A program made the translations under genes and the position numbers. From contig UQIW01000015.1 of the NCBI GenBank assembly GCA_900541235.1, positions 4,818-68,817 of the forward strand: 64,000 nucleotides of DNA. The letters run 5' to 3'. The notes beneath the pieces were generated by a model that was given only the letters and a program-made list of their open reading frames with translations, was not told the DNA's origin and searched no databases. Below are positions 43,809 to 52,580 of this stretch, piece by piece. The DNA comes from an uncultured Collinsella sp. (lineage in GTDB: Bacteria > Actinomycetota > Coriobacteriia > Coriobacteriales > Coriobacteriaceae). The first letter of the stretch is position 1; every line of letters starts with the position of its first letter.

Positions 43809-43825
43809 TTGAACAATCCGTTCAA
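43809..43825. promoter_or_regulatory. TTGAAC / GTTCAA dyad upstream of permease and flippase
   Basis: TTGAAC-aatcc-GTTCAA lies 105 bp upstream of the permease start and 60 bp upstream of the flippase start. Possible operator in the divergent region; the cognate protein is unknown. Confidence 0.35.
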
Positions 43826-43884
43826 AAACACGAGCGAACACCGTCGCGTCTATACTAAAGCGCAGCAATAGAAAGGACTCCGCT

Positions 43885-45465
43885 TTGAGCATCACGCCCC
43901 TCGATAGCATTCGCCGCGCCATCGCCCGCCGCAACGGCACCTCCAACCCCGCTGCATCGAGAGACGGCGCCGCGAAGGCCCAGGGCGGCCGCATCGAGAA
44001 CGGCCTCTTCCCTGCCTCGCACACTGCCGAGGAACTCGCACGCATCCAAGAGCTGAGTCAGCGCAACGCCGGCGGGCCCGATAGCAGCCAAGCCACACGT
44101 CGCCGGCGCGAACGCGATCGCAAGCCCGGCCCCGTCCGCCGCATGGTCAACGCTTGGTGGAACCGTCTGCTCGGCGCCGTCTACGGCGGCGGCTTCTCCA
44201 TGCAGGAAGCGGAATACGAGGAGCACGCCACCAGTCGCGACTATCTTTGGAACACCCTCGGCACCGCCGTGTGGGGCTTGGCGTTTCCGCTGCTCACCAT
44301 CGTGTCCACACAGCTCGTGGGCGCCGAAGAAGCCGGCAAGTTCTCCATCGCCTTTGTCACCGGCACGCTCATCATGATCGCGTGCAACTACGGCGTGCGC
44401 AATTTCCAGGTCTCGGACATCGACGAAAAGACGTCCTTCGCCTCCTACCAGCTCAATCGTTGGATCTGCGGAGCGCTCGCCCTAGGCTGCGGCCTCATGT
44501 ATAGCAGCGCCCGCGGCTATGACGCGCAGATGGCGACGATCGGCCTGGGCGTCTACCTGTATAAGGTCATCGACGGCGTCGCCGACGTGTACGAAGGCCG
44601 CCTGCAGCAGGCCGACAAACTCTACTTGGCTGGAATGAGCCAAACGCTACGCTCCGTCGGCGTCATCGCGGTCTTCAGCGTGGCGCTGTTCCTCACGCGC
44701 AGCATGCCCATCGCGGCCATGGACATGGGTGTCACCGCGATCGCCTCGCTCGTGCTGGTCACCGCGCCGCTCGCCCTGCTCGAGACCGAAAAATCGCGCC
44801 GCGTGAGCCTGCGCGAGGTCGGCCACCTGTTTGTCCAGTGCGCCCCGCTCTTTGGTGCACTGTTCCTGTTCAACCTTATCGAGAGCATGCCCAAGTTTGT
44901 GATGGAAGGCACGCTGGCATACAAATATCAGCTGTACTTTAATGCCCTGTTCTTTCCTGCGCAGGCTATTTTGCTGAGCATTGGATTTATCTATAAACCG
45001 CAGCTCCTGCGCTTGTCGAACATTTGGGCTAATCCTCGCAAGCGTCGTCGCTTTGACCTGATTATTGTTGCCGTTATGGCGCTGATCGTGGTCATCACCG
45101 GCATGTGCGCCGCATTTATGGCAGGTCCCGGTATTCCCCTCATGAGCTTTATGTACGGCCTCAGCTTTGAGCGCTACCGTACGCTGGCGCTGCTGATGGT
45201 CGTCGCCGGCGGCGTCACCGCGGCCATCGACTTTATCTACGCCATCATCACGGTGCTACGCCACGCTAGAGACGTCACCAAGATCTACCTGATCTGCTTC
45301 GCCGTAAGCGTGGTGCTGCCGGTGATCCTGATTAAGCTGCTGGGTCTGATGGGCGCTGTAGTGAGCTACCTAGCCATCATGGCCCTACTCCTGGTGCTGC
45401 TGATAATCGAGTACCGCCGCATCCGCCAACGCATCGAACGCGACCGCAACCCATACGGCGCCTAA
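43885..45465 (+). CDS. MOP-superfamily polysaccharide flippase
   Basis: 526 aa. About 95 hydrophilic, Arg-rich N-terminal residues precede 12 or so membrane helices of the Wzx/MATE-like type, ending in a basic tail. The TTG start is preferred because AAAGGA lies 7 nt upstream. It probably moves lipid-linked glycans across the membrane. No glycosyltransferase genes flank it, so the substrate is unknown. The long cytosolic N-terminus is unusual. Confidence 0.75.
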   Translation: MSITPLDSIRRAIARRNGTSNPAASRDGAAKAQGGRIENGLFPASHTAEELARIQELSQRNAGGPDSSQATRRRRERDRKPGPVRRMVNAWWNRLLGAVYGGGFSMQEAEYEEHATSRDYLWNTLGTAVWGLAFPLLTIVSTQLVGAEEAGKFSIAFVTGTLIMIACNYGVRNFQVSDIDEKTSFASYQLNRWICGALALGCGLMYSSARGYDAQMATIGLGVYLYKVIDGVADVYEGRLQQADKLYLAGMSQTLRSVGVIAVFSVALFLTRSMPIAAMDMGVTAIASLVLVTAPLALLETEKSRRVSLREVGHLFVQCAPLFGALFLFNLIESMPKFVMEGTLAYKYQLYFNALFFPAQAILLSIGFIYKPQLLRLSNIWANPRKRRRFDLIIVAVMALIVVITGMCAAFMAGPGIPLMSFMYGLSFERYRTLALLMVVAGGVTAAIDFIYAIITVLRHARDVTKIYLICFAVSVVLPVILIKLLGLMGAVVSYLAIMALLLVLLIIEYRRIRQRIERDRNPYGA

Positions 45466-45544
45466 TTAGCTGCCCGGTCACCGGAATTTGCGATGGAATC
45501 ACCCCGTCTGGGGTCTCGTTGCGGACAATATTCATCACGCAAAA

Positions 45545-45667
45545 CTAAGTGAGTAGACTTTTACCGAATCCCCGACCACACCAACAGAGCACAAGTCTGT
45601 GACCTGCGGTTTTATTGAGGCAAATATGTTGGGTGCTCGGCATTTCCAAAAAAGTCTACTCACTTAG
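45545..45667. repeat. 123-bp inverted-end element, copy 2
   Basis: Perfect 18-bp ends CTAAGTGAGTAGACTTTT (45545-45562) and complement (45650-45667). The interior has CCTGCGGTTTTA (45603-45614), shared with 22481. Layout matches the element at 22411-22548, with different end sequences. No coding capacity. Confidence 0.7.
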
Positions 45668-45802
45668 CAAGCGGGCAGCCAAAAAAGAACCGCCGCGACG
45701 TCGTTTGACTCCGTTGCGACGGTTTTTCGAGCATTTTCGCGCTGTCGAGGACGCAGACGCTCCTCATTTCTAGCGCTTACCGAGCAAGAAGGCGCTACTC
45801 TC

Positions 45803-45830
45803 CGAAAGTAGTCAAAAAAGCCCCGTCCCA
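45803..45830. repeat. Dispersed repeat GGGACGGGGCT / TTGACTAC, copy 2
   Basis: Inverted relative to 32899-32926, one mismatch and one indel. It lies 30 nt after the stop of the phosphoesterase gene. Confidence 0.55.
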
Positions 45831-45860
45831 AATTAGCTACGGTAGATCGGCGGAACAAGG

Positions 45861-46700
45861 TTATTCGCCCGGGTTGATGTTCGCGTAGAACTCGGCCCCG
45901 TCGTCCAGGCGCAGGATGCCCACGCGGCCGAACTCGGAGCCGGTGGCGGCGGCGCAGTCGATGTCGATGCGATCGGGCACACCAGCAGTGTCCTCGCCGC
46001 CCAAGCGCACGATCTGCCCGCGTCCCGATTCCTCATCGAGCCCCGCCAGACCACCGACCTCGCAATAGCGCCCAAGCGATACCGTGGGCGTGTGACCGCT
46101 CACCACGACCGGGCCCTTGCCCTCGGCAGAAAGCAGCCCGGTCGACGCATCCCAATAGCCATGACGAATCCACAGCAGGTCATCGGACGACTGCACCGCG
46201 AGCATCTGCTGCAGCAGCTCGCGATCGGCACCCACCGCTCCAACGCCATCGGCACAATCGACGCCATGCTCAAGCAAAAACGCGCGCGCCGCCTTCATCT
46301 CGATTCCAGCATGTACCAGCAGATACGGGCGCTCCTCGGTCTCGACCACCGCGTAGAGCGGCAGCGCGGCCATCCATCGCACGAGCTCCTCGTATGCCTC
46401 AAATTCCATGTCGTTGAGCTGCTCGCGCGTCGTCCAGCCACCGTTGATATCCCAGGTCTCGGCATCGAGCGGATCCTGACCAATGATGGCATCGAGCATG
46501 ATCTGCTCGTGATTACCCTTGAGCACGTGGGCGTTGGGCAGCGAGCGCACGAGCTTAATAACGCCGACCGGATCGGGCCCGCGATCGATCATGTCGCCCA
46601 GCACGTACAGCGTGTCGTCGGACGTCAACGAGATCTTAGACAGGGCCTCGTCAAGCGCACGCACGTGCCCGTGAGCATCAGATGTCACATAGATCGCCAT
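45861..46700 (-). CDS. Calcineurin-like metallophosphoesterase (PPP type)
   Basis: 279 aa. The metal-binding motifs run in order: DAHGH (about 8-12), GDMIDRG (about 35-41), GNHE (about 62-65), with later LVHAG and SGHTPT. This matches the PPP group of Ser/Thr phosphatases and symmetrical Ap4A hydrolases. The substrate cannot be chosen. The start follows GAGAGGCGTACC. It is single, in the opposite direction to the antiporter gene. Confidence 0.85.
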   Translation of the reverse strand: MAIYVTSDAHGHVRALDEALSKISLTSDDTLYVLGDMIDRGPDPVGVIKLVRSLPNAHVLKGNHEQIMLDAIIGQDPLDAETWDINGGWTTREQLNDMEFEAYEELVRWMAALPLYAVVETEERPYLLVHAGIEMKAARAFLLEHGVDCADGVGAVGADRELLQQMLAVQSSDDLLWIRHGYWDASTGLLSAEGKGPVVVSGHTPTVSLGRYCEVGGLAGLDEESGRGQIVRLGGEDTAGVPDRIDIDCAAATGSEFGRVGILRLDDGAEFYANINPGE

Positions 46701-46953
46701 GGTACGCCTCTCCTTGCATTGCGGCCGAAGCCCGGCGCCGCAACTAAAACTTCAAGTTGAACTTAAACGTTACCCATTGTACTCCGTTGCAATAAAGCTG
46801 GAAAGGGTTTCCGAGCAGAGGCAAAGACGGCAGCCGTCTATGACGATATCGCGCACGCCCGCAATCCAACCCCATAAACCCACCATCTTTGGGTACAAAT
46901 AACCGCAGGCAACTGACCGTGCCACGCCAACCAACCAGGAGCGGACACCATCC

Positions 46954-48555
46954 ATGAACCAGATCCTTCTCTTTATCGGCCTCGTCATCATTCTGTGTCT
47001 GACCATCAAACCCGTCGGCAAAAAGCTCCCCTTCCCCACCCTGCTCATCTTTATCGCGCTCGGCATGCTGTTGGGCGTCAACGGCCCGGCGCATATCGAC
47101 TTTAGCGACTATGCGCTCACCGAAACCGTCTGCAGCACGGCGCTGCTGTTCATCATGTTCTACGGCGGCTTTAACACCAATATCGACCGTGCCAAACCCG
47201 TCGCTGTGCCGGCGGTGCTGCTGAGCACGCTCGGCGTCGTCATCACTGCCGGCATCACCGGCGTGTTCGCCCACTTCGCGCTGGGGTTCGACTGGATCGA
47301 CGGCCTGCTGTTGGGATCGGTCGTGGCATCCACCGACGCGGCCAGCGTCTTTAGCGTGCTGCGCGAGCACAACCTTTCGCTGAAGGGCGGCACCGACTCG
47401 CTGCTCGAGGTCGAATCGGGCTCCAACGACCCCGTCGCCTACATGCTCACCGCCGTGCTCGCCGCACTCGCGGCCGGCGGCGACATCAACATTCCCGCAC
47501 TGCTGGCCAAGCAGATTATCCTGGGCGCGGGCCTGGGCCTTGCCATCGGCTGGGCGGCGGGCCGTCTGATTGAACGCGCGCACGCAACGGCCGAGGGCGC
47601 GCAGACCATCTTCTTGTTCGCCGTGGCGATCGTCGCCTACGCGCTACCAAGCTATCTGGGCGGCAACGGCTTTTTGGCCGTATACCTGGCCGGCATTGTG
47701 CTGGGTGCGAGCGACATCACCGGCAAGGTCGAGATGGCGCACTTCTTCGATACCCTCACCGAGATGGCCGAGATGACGATCTTCTTCTTGCTCGGCCTGC
47801 TCGTAACGCCCGCACGCCTGCCGCAGATGCTGCTGCCGGGCCTGGCGCTCATGGCGTTTATGCTCTTTGTGAGCCGCCCCATCGCCGTCGGCGTGCTCCT
47901 AGCGCCCTTTAAGACGAACCCTCGCCAGGTTGCGCTCGTAAGCTGGGCGGGTCTGCGCGGCGCGGCTTCGGTCGTGTTTAGCCTCTTTACCGTGGTGGCC
48001 GGTGTTCCTGGCGGTCACGACCTGTTTGACCTGGTATTTGTGATTGCCGTGTCGAGCATTGTGGTGCAGGGCTCGCTGCTACCGGCGGTGGCGAAAAAGC
48101 TCAATATGATCGACGCGGAAGGCGACGTGCGCCGTACGTTTAACGATTACCGCGACGAGGACGGCATGTCGTTTGTCAAGTTCAAGGTGGGCGCGGGCCA
48201 TCCGTTTTCCGGACGCTCGCTCGCCGATATTGGCAGCACCACGGACATGCTCGTCGTCCTGGTGCTGCGCGATGGCGCGCACCCGGTGCTGCCCAATGGC
48301 GATACCATGATTGAGGAAGGCGACCTATTGGTGATGGCTGCCCCGACGTTTGAAGAGCGTGCCGAGGTTACGCTGCGCGAGGTCACCGTGACGCCCCACG
48401 GTCGCCTGGCCGGCCAGCGCCTGCGCGATGTGCCGCAAGGCAAGCATCCGTTTATTGTGGTGATGCTCAAGCGCGAAGGCCAAACGATCATCCCCGACGG
48501 CAACACCCTAATATACGCCGGCGACGAAGCCGTCATCGCCACGCTCGCGTCGTAG
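46954..48555 (+). CDS. Potassium/proton antiporter, NhaP2-like with TrkA-C domains
   Basis: 533 aa. About 12 membrane helices of the CPA1 family (ASTDAASVFSVLREH near 127, ESGSNDPVAYMLTAVL near 153) are followed by a cytosolic part with TrkA-C-type domain(s) (from about 395). This layout matches CvrA/NhaP2 K+/H+ antiporters. It probably exports K+ or Na+ for volume or pH control. A tiny ORF starts 17 nt after its stop. Confidence 0.88.
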   Translation: MNQILLFIGLVIILCLTIKPVGKKLPFPTLLIFIALGMLLGVNGPAHIDFSDYALTETVCSTALLFIMFYGGFNTNIDRAKPVAVPAVLLSTLGVVITAGITGVFAHFALGFDWIDGLLLGSVVASTDAASVFSVLREHNLSLKGGTDSLLEVESGSNDPVAYMLTAVLAALAAGGDINIPALLAKQIILGAGLGLAIGWAAGRLIERAHATAEGAQTIFLFAVAIVAYALPSYLGGNGFLAVYLAGIVLGASDITGKVEMAHFFDTLTEMAEMTIFFLLGLLVTPARLPQMLLPGLALMAFMLFVSRPIAVGVLLAPFKTNPRQVALVSWAGLRGAASVVFSLFTVVAGVPGGHDLFDLVFVIAVSSIVVQGSLLPAVAKKLNMIDAEGDVRRTFNDYRDEDGMSFVKFKVGAGHPFSGRSLADIGSTTDMLVVLVLRDGAHPVLPNGDTMIEEGDLLVMAAPTFEERAEVTLREVTVTPHGRLAGQRLRDVPQGKHPFIVVMLKREGQTIIPDGNTLIYAGDEAVIATLAS

Positions 48556-48572
48556 CGGGCAGGAGGTAGCTA

Positions 48573-48647
48573 ATTTGCGACGAAGAGATCAAGCGCCTAG
48601 AAAGCCTCATGCCTTCGCTCGCAGATTTGGATTTGCCTGAGGAGTAA
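48573..48647 (+). CDS. Possible 24-aa peptide with ATT start
   Basis: Frame CDEEIKRLESLMPSLADLDL.. ends with PEE and TAA. It begins 17 nt after the antiporter stop, with AGGAGG exactly 6 nt before an ATT codon and no ATG, GTG or TTG in frame at that point. The composition is protein-like and acidic-helical. ATT starts are rare, so it may be the tail of a decayed gene rather than a working peptide. Confidence 0.3.
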   Translation: MCDEEIKRLESLMPSLADLDLPEE

Positions 48648-48782
48648 AGCACCCCTCCCCCATGTAACCATCCTGTAAATCATAGCGGCGCAGTCGAGTT
48701 TTACCGTAATGCGGTCGCGTCTGGCGCTCCACTGTGCTAAAGTATCCCGAACGTTCAAACGACTACGAGGGGGACCTAGAAG

Positions 48783-49907
48783 ATGGCACGTGTGCACAAC
48801 TTCTCAGCTGGCCCGGCCGCGCTGCCTACAAGCGTGCTCGCCGAGATCGCCGACGAGATGATGGACTACCGCGGTTGTGGCATGTCCGTGCTCGAGATGA
48901 GCCATCGATCTAGCATGTACCAGCAGATTATCGACGACGCCGAGGCAACCCTGCGTCGTCTGCTGAGCATCCCCGACAACTACCGTGTCCTGTTTTTGCA
49001 GGGCGGCGCCACGCTGCAGTTTGCGGGCATCCCCATGAACCTCATGCGCCGCGGGCGCGCCGGCTACATCGTGACCGGCAACTTTGCCAACAAGGCATAC
49101 AAAGAAGCCGCCAAGTACGGCGAGGCCGTGCTGCTCGCGAGCTCCAAGGACACCAATTTCGACCGCATACCCACCATGGCCGACGTCAACGCGCGCATTG
49201 CCGCCGAGGCCGCAAGCAACGGGCTCGACTACGTCTACATCTGCCAGAACAACACCATCTTTGGCACCATGTACCACGAGCTGCCCAACTGCGGCGACGT
49301 ACCGCTGGTCGCCGATGTCTCGAGCTGCTTTCTGTCGCAGCCGCTCGACGTTGAGCGCTACGGGCTCATTTACGCCGGCGCGCAGAAAAACGCCGGCGCC
49401 GCGGGCGTGACCGTGGTCATCGTGCGCGACGACCTCATCGCAGATGGCTCCGCCTTTGCGCAAACGCCGCAGTACATGGACCTCAAGGCCCAGGCCGCCA
49501 AGGGCTCCATGCTCAACACGCCCAACACCTTTGGTATCTACGTATGCGGCAAGGTGTTCCGTTGGGTTGAGAAAACCGGCGGACTTGCCGCCATGGCCGA
49601 GCGCAACTGGGCCAAGGCCAATCTGCTCTATGACCTGCTCGAGCACAGCGAGCTGTTCTATAGCACTACGCAGGCCGACAGCCGCTCCATCGCCAACGTC
49701 ACCTTCCGCACCGGCGACGCCGAACTCGACGCGGCCTTTGTCGCAGGCGCGGCCGGGCACCAGATTCAAAACGTCAAGGGCCATCGCCTGGTGGGCGGTA
49801 TGCGCGCCAGCGTCTACAACGCCGTAACCATGGAAGACGTGCAGGCACTGGCCTCGTACATGAAGGACTTCGAAGCGCAGCATAGTTTGAGCCCGCGATC
49901 TAACTAG
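48783..49907 (+). CDS. serC: Phosphoserine aminotransferase
   Basis: 374 aa. It opens HNFSAGPAALPTSVL, the SerC signature, with LFLQGGATLQFAGIPMNL near 75 and the PLP lysine in YAGAQKNAGAAGVT near 200. It converts 3-phosphohydroxypyruvate to phosphoserine, and probably acts in B6 synthesis too. It is followed 72 nt later by serA, so the two form a serine operon. The start follows GGGGGACCTAGAAG. Confidence 0.96.
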   Translation: MARVHNFSAGPAALPTSVLAEIADEMMDYRGCGMSVLEMSHRSSMYQQIIDDAEATLRRLLSIPDNYRVLFLQGGATLQFAGIPMNLMRRGRAGYIVTGNFANKAYKEAAKYGEAVLLASSKDTNFDRIPTMADVNARIAAEAASNGLDYVYICQNNTIFGTMYHELPNCGDVPLVADVSSCFLSQPLDVERYGLIYAGAQKNAGAAGVTVVIVRDDLIADGSAFAQTPQYMDLKAQAAKGSMLNTPNTFGIYVCGKVFRWVEKTGGLAAMAERNWAKANLLYDLLEHSELFYSTTQADSRSIANVTFRTGDAELDAAFVAGAAGHQIQNVKGHRLVGGMRASVYNAVTMEDVQALASYMKDFEAQHSLSPRSN

Positions 49908-49979
49908 CCCGCAACGCGCGGGCCGACCAGCCATCTCAAACCACCCTGTTTAGATCAAAATCTGCTAAGGAGTTTTTCT

Positions 49980-51143
49980 ATGCGTAAGATTAAGACCATC
50001 GACGACATCACCAAGGACGGCAAAATCGAGTTTGGCGAGGGCTACGAATTTGTGAGCACCGCCGAAGAAGCCGACGCCATCCTGATGCGCTCGACCGACC
50101 TGCACGGCTACGAGCTGCCCGAGGGCATCCGCGCCATCGCCCGCTGCGGTGCCGGCGTCAACAACATCCCCGTCGAGGAGTACGCCAAGAAGGGCGTCGT
50201 CGTCTTTAACTCCCCCGGCGCCAACAGCAACGCCGTCAAGGAGCTCGTCCTGGGCATGCTGGTGCTCTCGAGCCGCGGTGTAGTGCAGTCGATGAACTGG
50301 GTGCGCGACAACGCCGACGACCCCGAGATTCAGGTCGATGCCGAGAAGGCCAAGAAGGCCTTTGTAGGCCGCGAGCTCAAGGGCAAGCGCATCGGCGTCA
50401 TCGGCCTGGGCAACGTGGGCTCCAAGGTCGCCAACGCCTGCGTCGATCTGGGCATGGACGTCTACGGCTACGATCCGTTCATTTCCGTTGAGCACGCGTG
50501 GGTGCTGAGCCGCGAGGTGCAGCGCGTGGGCACGCTCGAGGATCTGTGCCGCGGCTGCGACTACCTCACCGTGCACGTGCCCAGCAAGGCAGACACCATC
50601 GGCATGATCAGCACCGAGCAGATTAACCTGCTGGCACCCGACGCCGTGCTCATCAACTACGCGCGCGAAACCATCATTGACGAGGACGCCGTCGACGCAG
50701 CCCTGCGCGAGGGCAAGCTGAGCTGGTTTAGCTGCGACTTTGCCACGCCCAAGACCGTCAAGATGCCCAATACGTTTATCACCACGCACTCGGGCGCCGG
50801 CACTGGCGAGGCCGAGGCCAACTGCGCCGATATGGCCATCAGCGAGCTCAAGGATTACCTGGAGAACGGCAACATCGCGCACAGCGTCAACTACCCCGCC
50901 TGCAGCATGGGCAAGGCACGCGCCGCGAGCCGCATCGCCTGCCTGCACGCCAACGTGCCCAACATGATCGGCCAGATCACGGCGATCCTGGCCAAGGACA
51001 ACGCCAACGTGCAGCGTATGACCAACGAGTCCGCCGGCGAGAACGCCTACACCATGTTCGACACCGACGAGCACCTGGACAGTAGCACCATCGAGGCGCT
51101 CAAGCATATTCCGTCGATGTATCGCGTGCGCGTGATCAAATAG
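49980..51143 (+). CDS. serA: D-3-phosphoglycerate dehydrogenase with ACT domain
   Basis: 387 aa, the short SerA form with one C-terminal ACT domain (about 318-387). The NAD-binding loop GVIGLGNVGSKVA is near 139; catalytic Arg, Glu and His positions are suggested by CGAGVNN (about 56), NYARETIIDE and TTHSGAGTGE (about 267). It oxidises 3-phosphoglycerate, the first serine step. The ACT domain suggests feedback control by serine. It forms an operon with serC. Confidence 0.94.
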   Translation: MRKIKTIDDITKDGKIEFGEGYEFVSTAEEADAILMRSTDLHGYELPEGIRAIARCGAGVNNIPVEEYAKKGVVVFNSPGANSNAVKELVLGMLVLSSRGVVQSMNWVRDNADDPEIQVDAEKAKKAFVGRELKGKRIGVIGLGNVGSKVANACVDLGMDVYGYDPFISVEHAWVLSREVQRVGTLEDLCRGCDYLTVHVPSKADTIGMISTEQINLLAPDAVLINYARETIIDEDAVDAALREGKLSWFSCDFATPKTVKMPNTFITTHSGAGTGEAEANCADMAISELKDYLENGNIAHSVNYPACSMGKARAASRIACLHANVPNMIGQITAILAKDNANVQRMTNESAGENAYTMFDTDEHLDSSTIEALKHIPSMYRVRVIK

Positions 51144-51155
51144 CGCCGGCTGATC

Positions 51156-51188
51156 TGACGGGCAGTTCCCCATGTGGCCTGCCCGTCA
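51156..51188. terminator. Hairpin after serA
   Basis: Perfect 9-bp stem TGACGGGCA / TGCCCGTCA, 12 nt after serA. No T-run; it precedes the stronger terminator. Confidence 0.55.
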
Positions 51189-51205
51189 CTGACATTGAAT
51201 GCCCG

Positions 51206-51242
51206 CGGGGACGCCTTTCGCACGAGAGGCGCCCCCGTTTTT
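51206..51242 (+). terminator. Terminator of serCA
   Basis: CGGGGACGCCT pairs with AGGCGCCCCCG (one mismatch), followed by TTTTT. Confidence 0.88.
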
Positions 51243-51320
51243 GTGAGCACTCCATTAAATACACCGAGCCGCTTCTTGACATACAATCTGTATGTTGACC
51301 TAACTATCTGTGAGGTGCCT

Positions 51321-52541
51321 ATGGTTGATACAGATTTTGCTTGGCGGCTTACGCAAGGACTCGTGCGGATCGACAGCTCAGACCCGGGTGCGTATGAGGA
51401 CGAGATTGAGCGCTATATCAAAGCGTTGGTTGAGGAACGGGTGGCACAGCTGAGCCATCCGGTGCTCCATGCCGTGCAGGTTGAGGAACTCGAGGTGCTG
51501 CCCGGGCGCCGCAACCTTATGGTCACCGTGCCGGGACTGAGCGACGAGCCACGGCTCGTCTATATCTGCCATATGGATACCGTTACGCTGGGCGATGGCT
51601 GGGACGCGGACATTCCGCCGCTCGGAGCGATCGTGCGCAACGATAAACTCTATGGCCGCGGTGCCTGCGATATGAAGGGTGGCCTGGCCTGCGCCATTGC
51701 CGCACTGGTCCATACGCTCGAGCGCGTGGCGGCAGAAGGCGAGCTGCCCCGCCGTGGCTTCTCACTCATTTGCTCGGTCGACGAGGAGGACTTTATGCGC
51801 GGCTCAGAGGCCGCGATCGATGCCGGCTGGGTCGGCTCGCGCGAATGGGTGCTGGACACCGAACCCACCGACGGACAGATCCAGGTGGCGCACAAGGGGC
51901 GCACGTGGTTCGAGATTGAAATGGCTGGCGTAACGGCGCATGCGAGCCAGCCGTGGAAGGGCGCGGATGCCGTCGCCGCCATGGCCGAGGTCGTGTGTTC
52001 GCTCCGTCGCGCGTTTGTGGCGCTGCCCGCGCACGATGAGCTGGGGCCTTCGACCATCACGTTTGGCCAAATCGAGGGCGGATATCGCCCCTATGTCGTG
52101 CCCGACCGCGCCAAAGTCTGGGTCGACATGCGCCTGACCCCGCCGACCGATACGGCCGCCGCGACGCGCATGGTAGAGCAGGCCATCGCCGTTGCCGAAG
52201 CCGCGGTCCCCGGCTGCCATGGAAGCTACACCGTGACAGGCGACCGCCCCGCTATCGAGCGCGATCCAAGCTCTCCTCTTCTAGCCGCGCTCAAGCGTGC
52301 CGCCGATGACGTGACGGGGGCGGACACGACCGTCGGCTTCTTTACCGGCTACACCGACACCGCTGTCATTGCCGGCAAGACAGGTAACCGCAATTGCATG
52401 AGCTACGGTCCCGGGTCGCTCGCGCTCGCGCACAAGCCCAACGAATATGTGCCCCATGCCGATATCGTTCGTTGTCAGCAGGTGCTGATCGCGCTCGCCG
52501 ATAACGTGCTCTGGGACGCGAGCGGCCAAGTTGGGGCATAA
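51321..52541 (+). CDS. M20 family metallopeptidase (ArgE/DapE-like)
   Basis: 406 aa. Zinc-site motifs: YICHMDTVTLGDGW (about 74-87), YGRGACDMKGGLA (about 111), CSVDEEDFMRGSE (about 152), DTEPTDG (about 180) and a distal His in YVPHADIV (about 383). The lid domain lies between. Such enzymes remove amino acids or acyl groups from peptides and N-acyl amino acids. The start follows GTGAGG. TTGACA (51276) is a candidate -35. It lies directly after serCA. Confidence 0.88.
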   Translation: MVDTDFAWRLTQGLVRIDSSDPGAYEDEIERYIKALVEERVAQLSHPVLHAVQVEELEVLPGRRNLMVTVPGLSDEPRLVYICHMDTVTLGDGWDADIPPLGAIVRNDKLYGRGACDMKGGLACAIAALVHTLERVAAEGELPRRGFSLICSVDEEDFMRGSEAAIDAGWVGSREWVLDTEPTDGQIQVAHKGRTWFEIEMAGVTAHASQPWKGADAVAAMAEVVCSLRRAFVALPAHDELGPSTITFGQIEGGYRPYVVPDRAKVWVDMRLTPPTDTAAATRMVEQAIAVAEAAVPGCHGSYTVTGDRPAIERDPSSPLLAALKRAADDVTGADTTVGFFTGYTDTAVIAGKTGNRNCMSYGPGSLALAHKPNEYVPHADIVRCQQVLIALADNVLWDASGQVGA

Positions 52542-52580
52542 TAAGCCGCGAACAAACCGACTCGTGCGTTAGGACCGCCC

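Larger units (their letters stand above)
45466..45860. other. 395-bp gap with inverted-end element
   Basis: No gene supported. It contains the 123-bp element 45545-45667 and the GTAGTC/GCCCCGTCCCA repeat at 45803-45830. A short GC-rich inverted motif with TTTTTCG near 45715 shows nothing more. Confidence 0.5.
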
